Below are positions 23,981-32,084 of a stretch of DNA of 64,000 nucleotides, piece by piece (within the stretch, counting starts at the first letter, position 1; each line of letters starts with the position of its first letter). The stretch is from Candidatus Saccharimonadota bacterium (GTDB lineage Bacteria; Patescibacteriota; Saccharimonadia; Saccharimonadales; Saccharimonadaceae), in NCBI GenBank assembly GCA_017545525.1, contig JAFWMT010000007.1:62001-126000 (forward strand), written 5' to 3'. The position numbers and the translations under genes are program-made. The notes below the pieces were generated by a model. The model was not told the origin of the DNA and made no database searches. It was given only the letters and a program-made list of their open reading frames with translations.

Positions 23981-26794
23981 CTATCGTCTCTTTGATTTCT
24001 TCTTTGAACCAGATCTGTTCTTCTTCGAACCAGATTTCTTTTTCTTTGCGCTCGTTTTTACCGTCGCTCGGCTTGTCGTTTTACCATTAGAAGATTTTTT
24101 CTTGAACTCATCATCCAGATTTCTCTCTCCCTTCGAAATCTCGTTTACTCCCCTTTCTGTCTGACTCTCTGCCATCTTCGTTAACTCTGATTCATATTCC
24201 TCGCCATCCATTGCATTATCTTCCGCTGCTTCTGCCGGCGTAATCGAAAGCAAAATCTTCAATACTTCTTCTCTTAAATTCCTCTGTAAGCCATCAAACA
24301 ATTTTTGCGACTCACTTCGGTATTCTACTAACGGGTCTCTTTGGCCAACTGACCGCCAATGAATCCCCTCACGCAAATGTTGCATATTTTCAAGATGTTG
24401 CATCCATAAAGTATCCAGCACCTTAAGATAAACTTCGCGTTCCACTTTTCGCATCGTCTCTGATCCGAATTCTGCTTCTTTCTTTGCGTACGCTTCCTCT
24501 ACCGCCTCTAATGCCAACTTCTCACGCTCTTTTTCTTTTCGTTTAAGCCCAATACCATGAATTAAATCATCGTCAAAATCAAACACCGCTTTAAATTCTT
24601 CATCAAAGTTCTTATTTACTCGTGACGAAAACTCCGTCAACGCGTTAACTTCCTCACGCATTAACCGTTTAATTTCCGGATAAATGTCGTCCCCTTCAAG
24701 AATTTTTCGCCTCATCATGTAAACTACTTTACGATGACGGTTAATTACGTTATCGTATTGCACAACATTTTTTCGTGAATCAAAGTTGAACCCTTCAATT
24801 CGTTTTTGCGCCGCTTCCAGGGTTTTTGAAATCGCTTTCGTCTGAATCGGCGTATCCTCGTCTACTCCAAGTCGCGTCATCAGCATCTTCACTCTATCTC
24901 CCTGGAAAATTCGCATCAAATCATCTTCACAAGAAACAAAGAATTGCGTCGTTCCAGGATCGCCTTGGCGTCCACCACGTCCACGCAACTGATTGTCTAC
25001 ACGCCTAGAATCATGTCTTTCCGAACCAATTACGACTAACCCACCTAATTCTCTCACTCCTTCGCCTAGCTTAATATCCGTACCTCGTCCAGCCATGTTC
25101 GTTGCCAGCGTAATTGCACCTTTTTCGCCCGCTTTCGCAATAATCGCCGCTTCCCGCTCGTTATTTTTCGCGTTCAAAATCTCGTAAGGCAAGCCAAATT
25201 GATCAAGATAACGTGCAATTTCCTCGTTATTCGCAATCGAACCCGAACCAACTAGCACCGGCTGGCCTTTTTCATGATATTTCTGAATTTCTTCCGCAAT
25301 CGCCTTTAATTTACCTGCTTTCGTCTTGTAAATTAAGTCATCCTTATCCACACGCGCAATCGGCTTATTCGGCGGAATCTGAATTACGTCTAATGCATAA
25401 ATCTGTTGAAATTCCTCCGCTTCCGTAAACGCCGTACCAGTCATACCAGACAACTTCTTGTATAATCTAAAGAAATTCTGGAAGGAAATTGTTGCTAACG
25501 TCATCGATTCCTGCTTTACCGCTACTCCTTCTTTCGCCTCAATCGCTTGGTGCAAGCCCTCGTTATAACGTCGACCTTGCATCAATCGTCCCGTATGTTC
25601 ATCTACGATAATTACCTCACCCGAATTCGTCACCACATAATCCTTATCACGTTTAAAGATAATTTCCGCTCTAATCGCCTGTTCCAGATGATAAACTAAC
25701 GCCGTATGTTTTGTCGAATAAAGATTATCTACCCCTAAAATTTCCTGTACTTTTTCAATTCCTTTGTCCGTTAAAGTCACCGAACGCCTTTTTTCGTCGA
25801 AAATATAATCTTCAGGCACTAATCTTGCCGCTACTTTTGCAAATTGATAATATTGTTCCGGATTATCTCCCGCCGGCGCCGAAATAATTAATGGCGTTCT
25901 CGCTTCATCAATCAAAATCGAATCTACCTCATCTACAATCGCAAAGTTCAACTCTCTCTGTCTCAAATATTGCACTTCGCTCGTCATATTATCGCGTAAA
26001 TAGTCAAACCCGAACTCATTGTTCGTCCCATAAGTAACATCTGCCGCATATGCCTCTTTTCTCGTACACGGCTTCAAATGTCGAAATCTTTCGTCATCAT
26101 GTCCTTCATTTTCATATTCCGCATCATAGATAAACGAAGCCTCGTTAATAATTACACCGACACTTAGCCCAAGAAAATCATAAATCGGACCATTCCAGCC
26201 CGCATCACGTTGCGCAAGATAATCGTTCACCGTTACCACATGCACCCCTCGTCCAGTCAAACCATTAAGATAAGCCGGCAACATCGCTACCAAAGTCTTA
26301 CCTTCACCAGTTTTCATCTCCGCCACCGCGCCTTCATGTAACACCATACCTCCGATTAACTGCACGTCATACGGCCTTAGCCCCAAAATTCGCTTCGATG
26401 CTTCTCTTGCTACCGCAAATACCTCTGGTAAAAGTTCATTCAGAATTTTTTTATCATCAACCGGCGGTCGTTTCTTACCAGTCTTGTTAATTCCTTGTTC
26501 CGCTCGCGCTACTTTTAAAGCTTTCTCAATTTTAACCCTGAAATTCTCTGTCTGTTCCTTTAGTTCTTCATCGCTCATCGCCTCATATTTTGGCTCTAAT
26601 TTCGTAATCTCCTGCGCTCTCTTCCATAATCTTTTTAGAGTTCGTTTTTGCGCATCCCCAAACACCCCCTGTAAAAATTTCGTCAAAGCCGTCTTATCGG
26701 CTAATTTATCAGTCGGTTTCTTCTCTTTTCGAACTTTCGGTTTTTTCACATTAGCTTTATCGGCCTTCTCGGTTTTTTTCACAATTGCCTCCAT
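23981..26794 (-). CDS. secA: Preprotein translocase ATPase SecA
   Basis: 937 residues, the motor that drives proteins through SecYEG. Walker A in AVAEMKTGEGKTLVAML near residue 155, DEAD-like AIVDEVDSILIDEARTPLIIS near 285, TYGTNNEFGFDYLRDNM near 250, and LATNMAGRGTDIKL and HDSRRVDNQLRGRGGRQGDPG in the second helicase domain. Two oddities: a lysine-rich N-terminal extension of about 35 residues, and a C-terminus that ends in a long Lys/Ser/Arg tail instead of the usual CxCx8CH zinc finger, so SecB binding is not expected. Preceded by hpf, a common neighbour. Confidence 0.96.
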   Translation of the reverse strand: MEAIVKKTEKADKANVKKPKVRKEKKPTDKLADKTALTKFLQGVFGDAQKRTLKRLWKRAQEITKLEPKYEAMSDEELKEQTENFRVKIEKALKVARAEQGINKTGKKRPPVDDKKILNELLPEVFAVAREASKRILGLRPYDVQLIGGMVLHEGAVAEMKTGEGKTLVAMLPAYLNGLTGRGVHVVTVNDYLAQRDAGWNGPIYDFLGLSVGVIINEASFIYDAEYENEGHDDERFRHLKPCTRKEAYAADVTYGTNNEFGFDYLRDNMTSEVQYLRQRELNFAIVDEVDSILIDEARTPLIISAPAGDNPEQYYQFAKVAARLVPEDYIFDEKRRSVTLTDKGIEKVQEILGVDNLYSTKHTALVYHLEQAIRAEIIFKRDKDYVVTNSGEVIIVDEHTGRLMQGRRYNEGLHQAIEAKEGVAVKQESMTLATISFQNFFRLYKKLSGMTGTAFTEAEEFQQIYALDVIQIPPNKPIARVDKDDLIYKTKAGKLKAIAEEIQKYHEKGQPVLVGSGSIANNEEIARYLDQFGLPYEILNAKNNEREAAIIAKAGEKGAITLATNMAGRGTDIKLGEGVRELGGLVVIGSERHDSRRVDNQLRGRGGRQGDPGTTQFFVSCEDDLMRIFQGDRVKMLMTRLGVDEDTPIQTKAISKTLEAAQKRIEGFNFDSRKNVVQYDNVINRHRKVVYMMRRKILEGDDIYPEIKRLMREEVNALTEFSSRVNKNFDEEFKAVFDFDDDLIHGIGLKRKEKEREKLALEAVEEAYAKKEAEFGSETMRKVEREVYLKVLDTLWMQHLENMQHLREGIHWRSVGQRDPLVEYRSESQKLFDGLQRNLREEVLKILLSITPAEAAEDNAMDGEEYESELTKMAESQTERGVNEISKGERNLDDEFKKKSSNGKTTSRATVKTSAKKKKSGSKKNRSGSKKKSKRR

Positions 26795-26833
26795 ACCAGC
26801 ATTAACAGCTTTATTTCCCCCTATTTTACCACA

Positions 26834-27196
26834 TTATCCTCTCTTGCGAAAGAGGTTTTTCAGACTTCGCTTCTGACGATGCGGTTGAACTTCTAATTTA
26901 TATCTTCGAATCTGGCCCATCAACTTCGCTTCAACTAAATCAACACCCGCAAAAACGTTCGAGCATTCATCCCGCGCTGCAATTACTTTTCCTCCCGTAA
27001 GCTCCATCGCTGCCGAAATCTCATATTTTTCCGTCTTACCTTTACCAATCCCATTTACTACTACTTTACAAATTACATCTTTTTTCGCGCCTCTTGGTAA
27101 ATATTTATCTAATTTACCGATTCTTTTATCGACATATTTCCGAAATGATTCTTCGACTTTATAGTCATTCCCGTTGATGTCAATCTTTTCAATCAT
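26834..27196 (-). CDS. hpf: Ribosome hibernation promoting factor, short form
   Basis: 120 residues. It has the beta-alpha-beta-beta-beta-alpha core of the HPF/RaiA family: VEESFRKYVDKRIGKLDKYLP, KTEKYEISAAMELTGGKVIAARDECSNVFAGVDLVEAKL, then a basic tail RRYKLEVQPHRQKRSLKNLFRKRG. The long C-terminal dimerisation domain of gram-positive HPF is absent. It binds the 30S decoding region and stalls ribosomes in resting cells. Strong AAGGAG ribosome binding site at the 27200 region. It lies between serS and secA on the same strand, so co-transcription is likely. Confidence 0.9.
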   Translation of the reverse strand: MIEKIDINGNDYKVEESFRKYVDKRIGKLDKYLPRGAKKDVICKVVVNGIGKGKTEKYEISAAMELTGGKVIAARDECSNVFAGVDLVEAKLMGQIRRYKLEVQPHRQKRSLKNLFRKRG

Positions 27197-27237
27197 TTTT
27201 ACTCCTTATTTTTACCTTTCATCATTTGATAAACTTT

Positions 27238-28482
27238 TTAAATTTCTTCTTTTCCGTCCAAATACGGTCTTAATACTTCCGGCACTGTCAACTTTCCACC
27301 TTCTTTCGCATAATTTTCTAGTATTACCACTAATGCTCTCGCTAACGGAATTGCTGTTCCATTCAATGTATGTACAAACTCAACCGTGCCATCTTTCCGT
27401 CGCACCCGACAATTCACCGCTCTCGCCTGAAAGTCAGTACAGTTCGAACAAGAAGTAATTTCCTGATATTTTTGGTTCACTGGCGACCAGTACTCCATAT
27501 CATATTTCTTCGCCGCCGGCGCACCTAAATCGCCCGCTGCGATATTTATCACATGATAAGGAATCCCTAGCCCCTGCCAAATCTCTTCCTCAATCGCTAA
27601 AATCTTCTCATGAATCTCTTTACTTTGTTCTGGTAGACAAAAAACGTACATCTCTAGCTTATTAAACTGATGCACTCTGAATAATCCTCTCGTATATTTT
27701 CCGTAAGTCCCCGCCTCTTTTCTAAAACATGCCGAATATCCTGCATAAAACAGCGGCAATTTTTCCTCATCAATTATTTCATCCATATGATAACCAGTCA
27801 AAGGCATTTCCGCCGTCGCAATCATCGCCAAATCTTCATTTTCAATGTAATATTCATCTGATTGCTCACTCGTCCGTGGATTGAATCCGCATCCCTCCAA
27901 CACTCGCGAAGAAACCATATCCGGTACCGTCATAAACGTAAAGCCATGCTCTAATACTTTCTTTAAGCCATATTGAAGCAAAGCATTCTCCAGTAACGCC
28001 AACTCCCCCTTAAGATAATAAAACTTCGCCCCCGCAACTTTCGCTCCTCGCTCAAAATCTACCCAATCTCGGCTCACTGCATAGTCTAAATGATCTACGC
28101 CGGTCTTATGATTATCACCCCATTTTTTCACCTCTACAGAACATTCCTCTCCCCCTAGCGGCACATCCTCAAAAATCACATTCGGTATCTGTTTTAAGAG
28201 GTTTTGTAGTTTTTCTTCTTCCAAGGCCAGCGCCTGTTCTTTTTCCGACAATTCCTCCTTAATTTTCTTCCCCCGCGCAATCAATTCCTCCGACGGCTTC
28301 CCGCCTTTCATCTTACTCGCTACTTCATTCCGTTCTCGTCTTAAATCTTCGACTTTTACTAACTCCTTCTTTCTTTTCTCGTCTAAATCTAAGACCTCCT
28401 GAACGTTAATTTTATAGCCTTTTTCCTTCGCCGATTTCTCGACCAGCTTAAAATTCTCTCGAATAAATTTTACGTCTAACAT
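27238..28482 (-). CDS. serS: Serine-tRNA ligase
   Basis: 414 residues, class II synthetase with an N-terminal coiled-coil arm (residues 1-105: LDLDEKRKKELVKVEDLRRERNEV). Motif 2 is FRKEAGTYGKYTRGLFRVHQFNKLEMYVF near 265, with TAEMPLTGYHMDE before it, and motif 3 is NGTAIPLARALVVILENY near 375. It loads serine on tRNA-Ser in the cytoplasm and may also make selenocysteine precursors. Own promoter with the -10 box 9 bases before the start. Confidence 0.97.
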   Translation of the reverse strand: MLDVKFIRENFKLVEKSAKEKGYKINVQEVLDLDEKRKKELVKVEDLRRERNEVASKMKGGKPSEELIARGKKIKEELSEKEQALALEEEKLQNLLKQIPNVIFEDVPLGGEECSVEVKKWGDNHKTGVDHLDYAVSRDWVDFERGAKVAGAKFYYLKGELALLENALLQYGLKKVLEHGFTFMTVPDMVSSRVLEGCGFNPRTSEQSDEYYIENEDLAMIATAEMPLTGYHMDEIIDEEKLPLFYAGYSACFRKEAGTYGKYTRGLFRVHQFNKLEMYVFCLPEQSKEIHEKILAIEEEIWQGLGIPYHVINIAAGDLGAPAAKKYDMEYWSPVNQKYQEITSCSNCTDFQARAVNCRVRRKDGTVEFVHTLNGTAIPLARALVVILENYAKEGGKLTVPEVLRPYLDGKEEI

Positions 28483-28491
28483 ATTATCCCC

Positions 28492-28500
28492 ATTATACCA
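28492..28500 (-). promoter_or_regulatory. Extended -10 of serS
   Basis: TGGTATAAT on the minus strand, 9 bases before the ATG at 28482. Confidence 0.6.
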
Positions 28501-28519
28501 CGTTTCCCATACATGAGTA

Positions 28520-29344
28520 TTAATATATTTTCTTATACAATTTTGCCCACGCTTCTAAACTCAAATCGCCCGCTCTTACGTCTGTTGAAAGCTCAATCTC
28601 CTTAAAAATCTCCTCTAACTCCTCTTTCGATTTCAACCCAGCTAAATTATGCACTAATTTCTTTCTCGGCGCCAAAAAACCAACCTTGATCAATTTAAAT
28701 ACCTCGTCAGACACTAAAGGCTTCAAAAACGGTTCAAACACCACCACTTCCGAATCCACTTTTGGTGGTGGCGTAAATTCGCGCGCTGGAACTTCAGCCC
28801 CTCGAAAAACCTTAGCCCGATTTTTCACAAACAGTGACAACATTGTCTCTTTTTCGTCTAAAATTCGCTCCGCCACCTCTTTTTGGACCAATAAAACTAC
28901 CCGCCTCGGTAAAACCTTTAAAGTCAAAATCTTCTCTATAATTGGGCTCGTAATATAATACGGAATATTTCCCGCAATCACATATTCATTAGGCTGTGAA
29001 AAAACTTGCTCGAAATCAAACTTCAAAATATCCTCGTTCACTACCTCTAAATTTTTCCCAGGGAACGATTTTGGCAACTTCTCCGCTAGCTCCTTATCAT
29101 ATTCTACTGCCACCACTTTTTCAAACCTCTTTAAAAGCGAAGAGGTTAAAAATCCTAACCCAGGTCCAATCTCGACGCAAGCCGGCAGCTTTTCGTCATC
29201 TACCCCTGTTTTTTCGGAGGAATCGTAGGCGCTTTCTTCCGTATCCGCATCAATAAAAACTCCAAATCTCGCCTCATCCGCAATTTCCTCTAAAATCTCC
29301 CGATTTTTCAGCCAATGCTGTCCTAAAGCCTTCTTATTCTTCAT
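28520..29344 (-). CDS. rsmA: 16S rRNA adenine dimethyltransferase RsmA (KsgA)
   Basis: 274 residues. Family start KALGQHWLKNREILEEIADE, SAM motif I CVEIGPGLGFLTSSLL near residue 60, catalytic GNIPYYITSPIIEKIL near 130 (NIPY), FTPPPKVDSEVVVF near 205 and a C-terminal helical domain. It dimethylates A1518 and A1519 of 16S rRNA during 30S maturation. Odd: about 25 residues of acidic, Ser/Asp-rich sequence are inserted between the N-terminal motif and the SAM loop (residues 30-52). It starts 3 bases below the Rpf-like gene stop and shares that gene's transcript. Confidence 0.92.
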   Translation of the reverse strand: MKNKKALGQHWLKNREILEEIADEARFGVFIDADTEESAYDSSEKTGVDDEKLPACVEIGPGLGFLTSSLLKRFEKVVAVEYDKELAEKLPKSFPGKNLEVVNEDILKFDFEQVFSQPNEYVIAGNIPYYITSPIIEKILTLKVLPRRVVLLVQKEVAERILDEKETMLSLFVKNRAKVFRGAEVPAREFTPPPKVDSEVVVFEPFLKPLVSDEVFKLIKVGFLAPRKKLVHNLAGLKSKEELEEIFKEIELSTDVRAGDLSLEAWAKLYKKIY

Positions 29345-29347
29345 CTT

Positions 29348-30385
29348 CTAGTACCATCCGTGCGCGTACCAGAAATTGAGCGCCCCCTGCCAACCACCAT
29401 ACCTACTTACATATCCTGCCATCCAACGAATCTGTGTTACCGGATTAGTCTCCCAATCCGCTCCCGCTGAAGCCATCTTCGAACCAGGCAAAGCCTGCGG
29501 AATTCCATACGCCCCTGAACTTGCGTTTCTTGCGTTCACTCTACAACCGCTCTCATGATAGATTAAATCAATCGCTGCACTTAAATCTGCCTCTGACACA
29601 CCCGCTGCTCGCGCCCATTCCGCACAAACCTCTGAATTGGGCGGTAATGACTTCTTTACCCCAATCGCCACTATCCTCTTAACCGGCTCTCTTACCATCT
29701 CTTCCGATACCACTTCTCTAGACACTTCAACATTATCGATATAATAAACATTGTAATTTACTCGCTTTAGCCCCACCTCGCCTAATTGTCTTACCTCAGA
29801 TTTACCCGCCTCAAGACTCGCATCTCTTACTGTTTCCTCCGTAAAGGCAACTTCCACTTCCTCTGTTACCGTCCTTCCGCCATTTCTTTTAATCTCATAA
29901 GTATTTACCGCTCCCGCCTCTAGAAAATCCGTATTAAAGACCATCGCTATCTCATCGCCATCATAAACTGTTATCCCCGCCTCTTTTGCAATCGTTTTTA
30001 CATCATAACTAGCTGTCATCAAATATTTTTCAACCAAACCATCTTTTAAAATCACCGGTCTCGCCCGATAGATATTAATAAAGAAATTATCTGCGTTTAT
30101 CTCTGTCTCTAACTTCGGTTCAACTATATCTCCATCGTTTATTATTATTTCTGCCCTCTCTAATGCCTCTTTTACTGTCTTCGCATCAGTTTTTACCGTC
30201 AATTTCTCCCCATTATCATAAAAGTTCACATATTTTGAACCCTCAGTTTCAAATGCAAAAACCTCGTCTTCCCCTTCTGCGAAAGTCACGTTTCTATCTA
30301 TTTTGATTAAACACGCAAAAAGCACTGCTATAACAACAGCACCACAGATAATTAAAGCTTTATCGATATTCTTCGAAAGCCTCAT
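29348..30385 (-). CDS. Rpf/YabE-like secreted protein: G5 plus transglycosylase-like domain
   Basis: 345 residues. One N-terminal membrane anchor or signal (ALIICGAVVIAVLFACLI), two ubiquitin-like DUF348-type modules (about 55-165), a G5 domain (about 165-245) and a C-terminal lysozyme/transglycosylase domain with the catalytic Glu in LIYHESGCRVNARNASSGAYGIPQALPG near residue 275, and a final TQIRWMAGYVSRYGG. The order is that of resuscitation-promoting factors and YabE proteins, which cut peptidoglycan outside the membrane. Here it would remodel the wall, possibly also during contact with a host cell (inference). TATAAT ends 6 bases before the start. Confidence 0.85.
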   Translation of the reverse strand: MRLSKNIDKALIICGAVVIAVLFACLIKIDRNVTFAEGEDEVFAFETEGSKYVNFYDNGEKLTVKTDAKTVKEALERAEIIINDGDIVEPKLETEINADNFFINIYRARPVILKDGLVEKYLMTASYDVKTIAKEAGITVYDGDEIAMVFNTDFLEAGAVNTYEIKRNGGRTVTEEVEVAFTEETVRDASLEAGKSEVRQLGEVGLKRVNYNVYYIDNVEVSREVVSEEMVREPVKRIVAIGVKKSLPPNSEVCAEWARAAGVSEADLSAAIDLIYHESGCRVNARNASSGAYGIPQALPGSKMASAGADWETNPVTQIRWMAGYVSRYGGWQGALNFWYAHGWY

Positions 30386-30391
30386 GCTTAC

Positions 30392-30400
30392 ATTATATCA
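30392..30400 (-). promoter_or_regulatory. Extended -10 of the Rpf-like gene
   Basis: TGATATAAT on the minus strand, 6 bases before the ATG. It sits right after the T run of the ncRNA terminator. Confidence 0.7.
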
Positions 30401-30410
30401 CACTTCTATA

Positions 30411-30438
30411 AAAATAAAAACTCGTTTTCAACCGAGTT
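30411..30438 (-). terminator. Terminator of the candidate ncRNA
   Basis: Minus strand AACTCG, GTTGAAAA loop, CGAGTT, then TTTTTATTTTT. Confidence 0.85.
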
Positions 30439-30630
30439 CTTATTAACTAATTTCTAGGTGGAAAACAGTCTCTAACCAAAACAGCTCTACACTCTCCACC
30501 CTCACTGTCCTGCTAACATGATCTTCAATCACGTGCAGATGGTCCTTTAATTTAGCCCTTATCGCCTTTAACGATACGCTTCACATCTCCCGGCTCAGAC
30601 CCCTTTCAACGTTGGATTCGGCCCGAACCT
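30412..30630 (-). ncRNA. Candidate stand-alone structured RNA, about 220 nt, family unknown
   Basis: A 220-base stretch without an open reading frame, flanked by a consensus promoter and an intrinsic terminator on the minus strand. Folds that can be read directly: CTGC-ACGTGAT loop ATCATGT-TA-GCAG (about 30545-30517), TATCG loop CGATA (about 30578-30562), GGGTGGA...TCCACCT (about 30510-30455), and AGGT at the 5' end pairing with ACCT at 30459-30456, which would close the molecule. I checked by eye for the hallmarks of RNase P, tmRNA, SRP RNA and 6S RNA and did not find them, although a divergent 6S-like or other housekeeping RNA is possible. Coordinates are limits inferred from promoter and terminator. 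Confidence 0.7.
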
Positions 30631-30636
30631 ACTTTC

Positions 30637-30664
30637 ATTTTAGCATAGCCGTAAAGCTTGTCAA
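30637..30664 (-). promoter_or_regulatory. Consensus promoter of the candidate ncRNA
   Basis: TTGACA (30664-30659), 16 bases, TAAAAT (30642-30637) preceded by TGC. No start codon with ribosome binding site follows within 200 bases. Confidence 0.8.
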
Positions 30665-30745
30665 TCTTGTTTTTTCAAAATCTTTATGTTATAATAATTT
30701 TTCACTATAACAGGGGTAAAAAGCCAAAAACCGAACAAACTTTTA

Positions 30746-30775
30746 TTGACAAATAAACAACTTATGATTTATAAT
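30746..30775 (+). promoter_or_regulatory. Consensus promoter of the CPTCG membrane protein gene
   Basis: TTGACA (30746-30751), 18 bases, TATAAT (30770-30775). The ATG at 30782 begins 6 bases after the -10. Confidence 0.85.
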
Positions 30776-30781
30776 AAATCC

Positions 30782-31411
30782 ATGAATTGGAGGAAATGGC
30801 TCGACGAATTCGTCCTAGCCGGAAAAAGTATTTTGCTCGCCACCAAAGAAAAACGCTTTTGGTATGGCTTTATTCCTAGTTTTTTATTTTTCGGCCTTTT
30901 AATTAACTTGCTCCAAGGTGGATTTTCAAAGTTCGAGCTTATGGGCGCTCTCGGCTTCCCCCAAAGTCTAAAAATAATCCTTGATAGCTTTCTTGCCATC
31001 TTCGGTATTAATCAACCTTTTCTCGACTGGCTTCCAACCTTTTTTATCTCTCTCTTACAGGGTATTTTAATCGGCTTGATCACACTGCTTTGGAAAAAGA
31101 AACAGGAACAAAACTCCGCCAACCTCGAAAAAGCCGGTATTATCACCGGGCTAATTGCTCTCGGCGCTGGCTGCCCGACTTGCGGAACTACTCTGCTCAC
31201 TCCTCTAATTGGCGCAATTTTTAGCACCGGTAGCCTCGCTATTGCTGGAACCATTTCTACTATTGTTACTATTTTAGCTATCGTTATCGCAGTTTTGTCC
31301 ATCAAGCGTCTCGGCGAAGAAACCTATGTTATAATGGTAAATGAAAGATATCTCGCACGTCATGCGAAGAAAGAGAAGGGAGAAAAAAAGAATCATGAAA
31401 AAAGCCTTTAG
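30782..31411 (+). CDS. Membrane protein with CPTCG motif, next to a DsbA-like protein
   Basis: About 209 residues starting MNWRKWLDEFV. The start at 30782 is set by the consensus promoter; the TTG at 30746, which would give a longer protein, is itself the -35 element. Roughly five hydrophobic segments (FIPSFLFFGLLINLL, TFFISLLQGILIGLITLL, AGIITGLIALGAG and two more). The conserved GAGCPTCGTTLLTPLIGA lies at the end of one of them, with two cysteines in a CxxC arrangement, as in membrane redox proteins. Its 3' end overlaps the next gene. I infer a role in thiol-disulfide transfer; the family itself I cannot name. Confidence 0.7.
   Translation: MNWRKWLDEFVLAGKSILLATKEKRFWYGFIPSFLFFGLLINLLQGGFSKFELMGALGFPQSLKIILDSFLAIFGINQPFLDWLPTFFISLLQGILIGLITLLWKKKQEQNSANLEKAGIITGLIALGAGCPTCGTTLLTPLIGAIFSTGSLAIAGTISTIVTILAIVIAVLSIKRLGEETYVIMVNERYLARHAKKEKGEKKNHEKSL
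31327..31335 (+). promoter_or_regulatory. Possible internal extended -10 before the DsbA-like gene
   Basis: TGTTATAAT inside the upstream gene, ending 5 bases before the ATG at 31341. It would give a leaderless mRNA for the thioredoxin-like gene. Confidence 0.4.
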
Positions 31412-32084
31412 AATCATCGGCATTATCGTCGTAGTCGTTGCCATCATTGCCGCAATCGTCGCCAGCATGAGTGCCAAACCATCCAACGCTGAAAAAGTCT
31501 GGGATACTGAAATGACCCTAGGTAACCCTGAAGCGAAAAACTACTTTATTATCTATTCGGACTTAGTTTGCCCATATTGTATTGCTTTTGAAAACGCTGT
31601 CGTCGAAAACGAAGAAGCTTTCAGAAAATATATCGAAGAAAACGACATCCTTTACGAAGTTCGCCTCTCCGACTTTCTTTACGAATATGGCGAAACTAAC
31701 CCAATTAACTCTCGTTACTCTGCTGTCGCTACTTATTGCGCGAAAAACGAAGGGAAATTCTGGGATTATTACGATTTAGCTATCACAACTGTCTGGAACA
31801 ATTATTTTAAAGAAGCCGGCAAATCCGCCGTTTCTAAAATGTCTAAACTCGGAAAAGAATATTGGAAAAAAATCGGCCACCAAATCGGGCTTGGCGAAAC
31901 TTTCGATACCTGTGTCGACAACGACGAACCTCTTGCTGAAATTGAAAAAAATGCCACCAAAACCGCCAAAATTGCCAACGGCATGCCTTACTTTAAGCTA
32001 AATAATTACACCAGCTCCGGTTTTGATCTCTCTTGGGGCTGGGAATACGTCCAGATGTATTTCCAAGCTGGTTTAGAGAGTTGA
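31341..32084 (+). CDS. Membrane-anchored DsbA-like thioredoxin-fold protein
   Basis: A 247-residue protein if it starts at 31341; the ATG at 31395 (MKKAFRIIGI) gives 229 residues and has a GGGAG-like ribosome binding site, so both starts are possible. One N-terminal membrane helix (IIGIIVVVVAIIAAIVASM) with a basic cytoplasmic end, then a thioredoxin domain with the active site CPYC in IYSDLVCPYCIAFENAVV, followed by a helical insertion (FWDYYDLAITTVW) and a C-terminal GMPYFKLNNYT, where the cis-Pro of thioredoxins lies. Family: DsbA/BdbD-type oxidoreductases that make disulfides outside the membrane. It pairs with the upstream CPTCG membrane protein. The last 12 bases overlap rarA on the opposite strand. 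Confidence 0.8.
   Translation: MKDISHVMRRKRREKKRIMKKAFRIIGIIVVVVAIIAAIVASMSAKPSNAEKVWDTEMTLGNPEAKNYFIIYSDLVCPYCIAFENAVVENEEAFRKYIEENDILYEVRLSDFLYEYGETNPINSRYSAVATYCAKNEGKFWDYYDLAITTVWNNYFKEAGKSAVSKMSKLGKEYWKKIGHQIGLGETFDTCVDNDEPLAEIEKNATKTAKIANGMPYFKLNNYTSSGFDLSWGWEYVQMYFQAGLES

Noticed and set aside
30746-30782. TTG start at 30746 for the CPTCG protein
   Set aside because: The TTG is the -35 hexamer of a consensus promoter whose -10 lies before the ATG at 30782.
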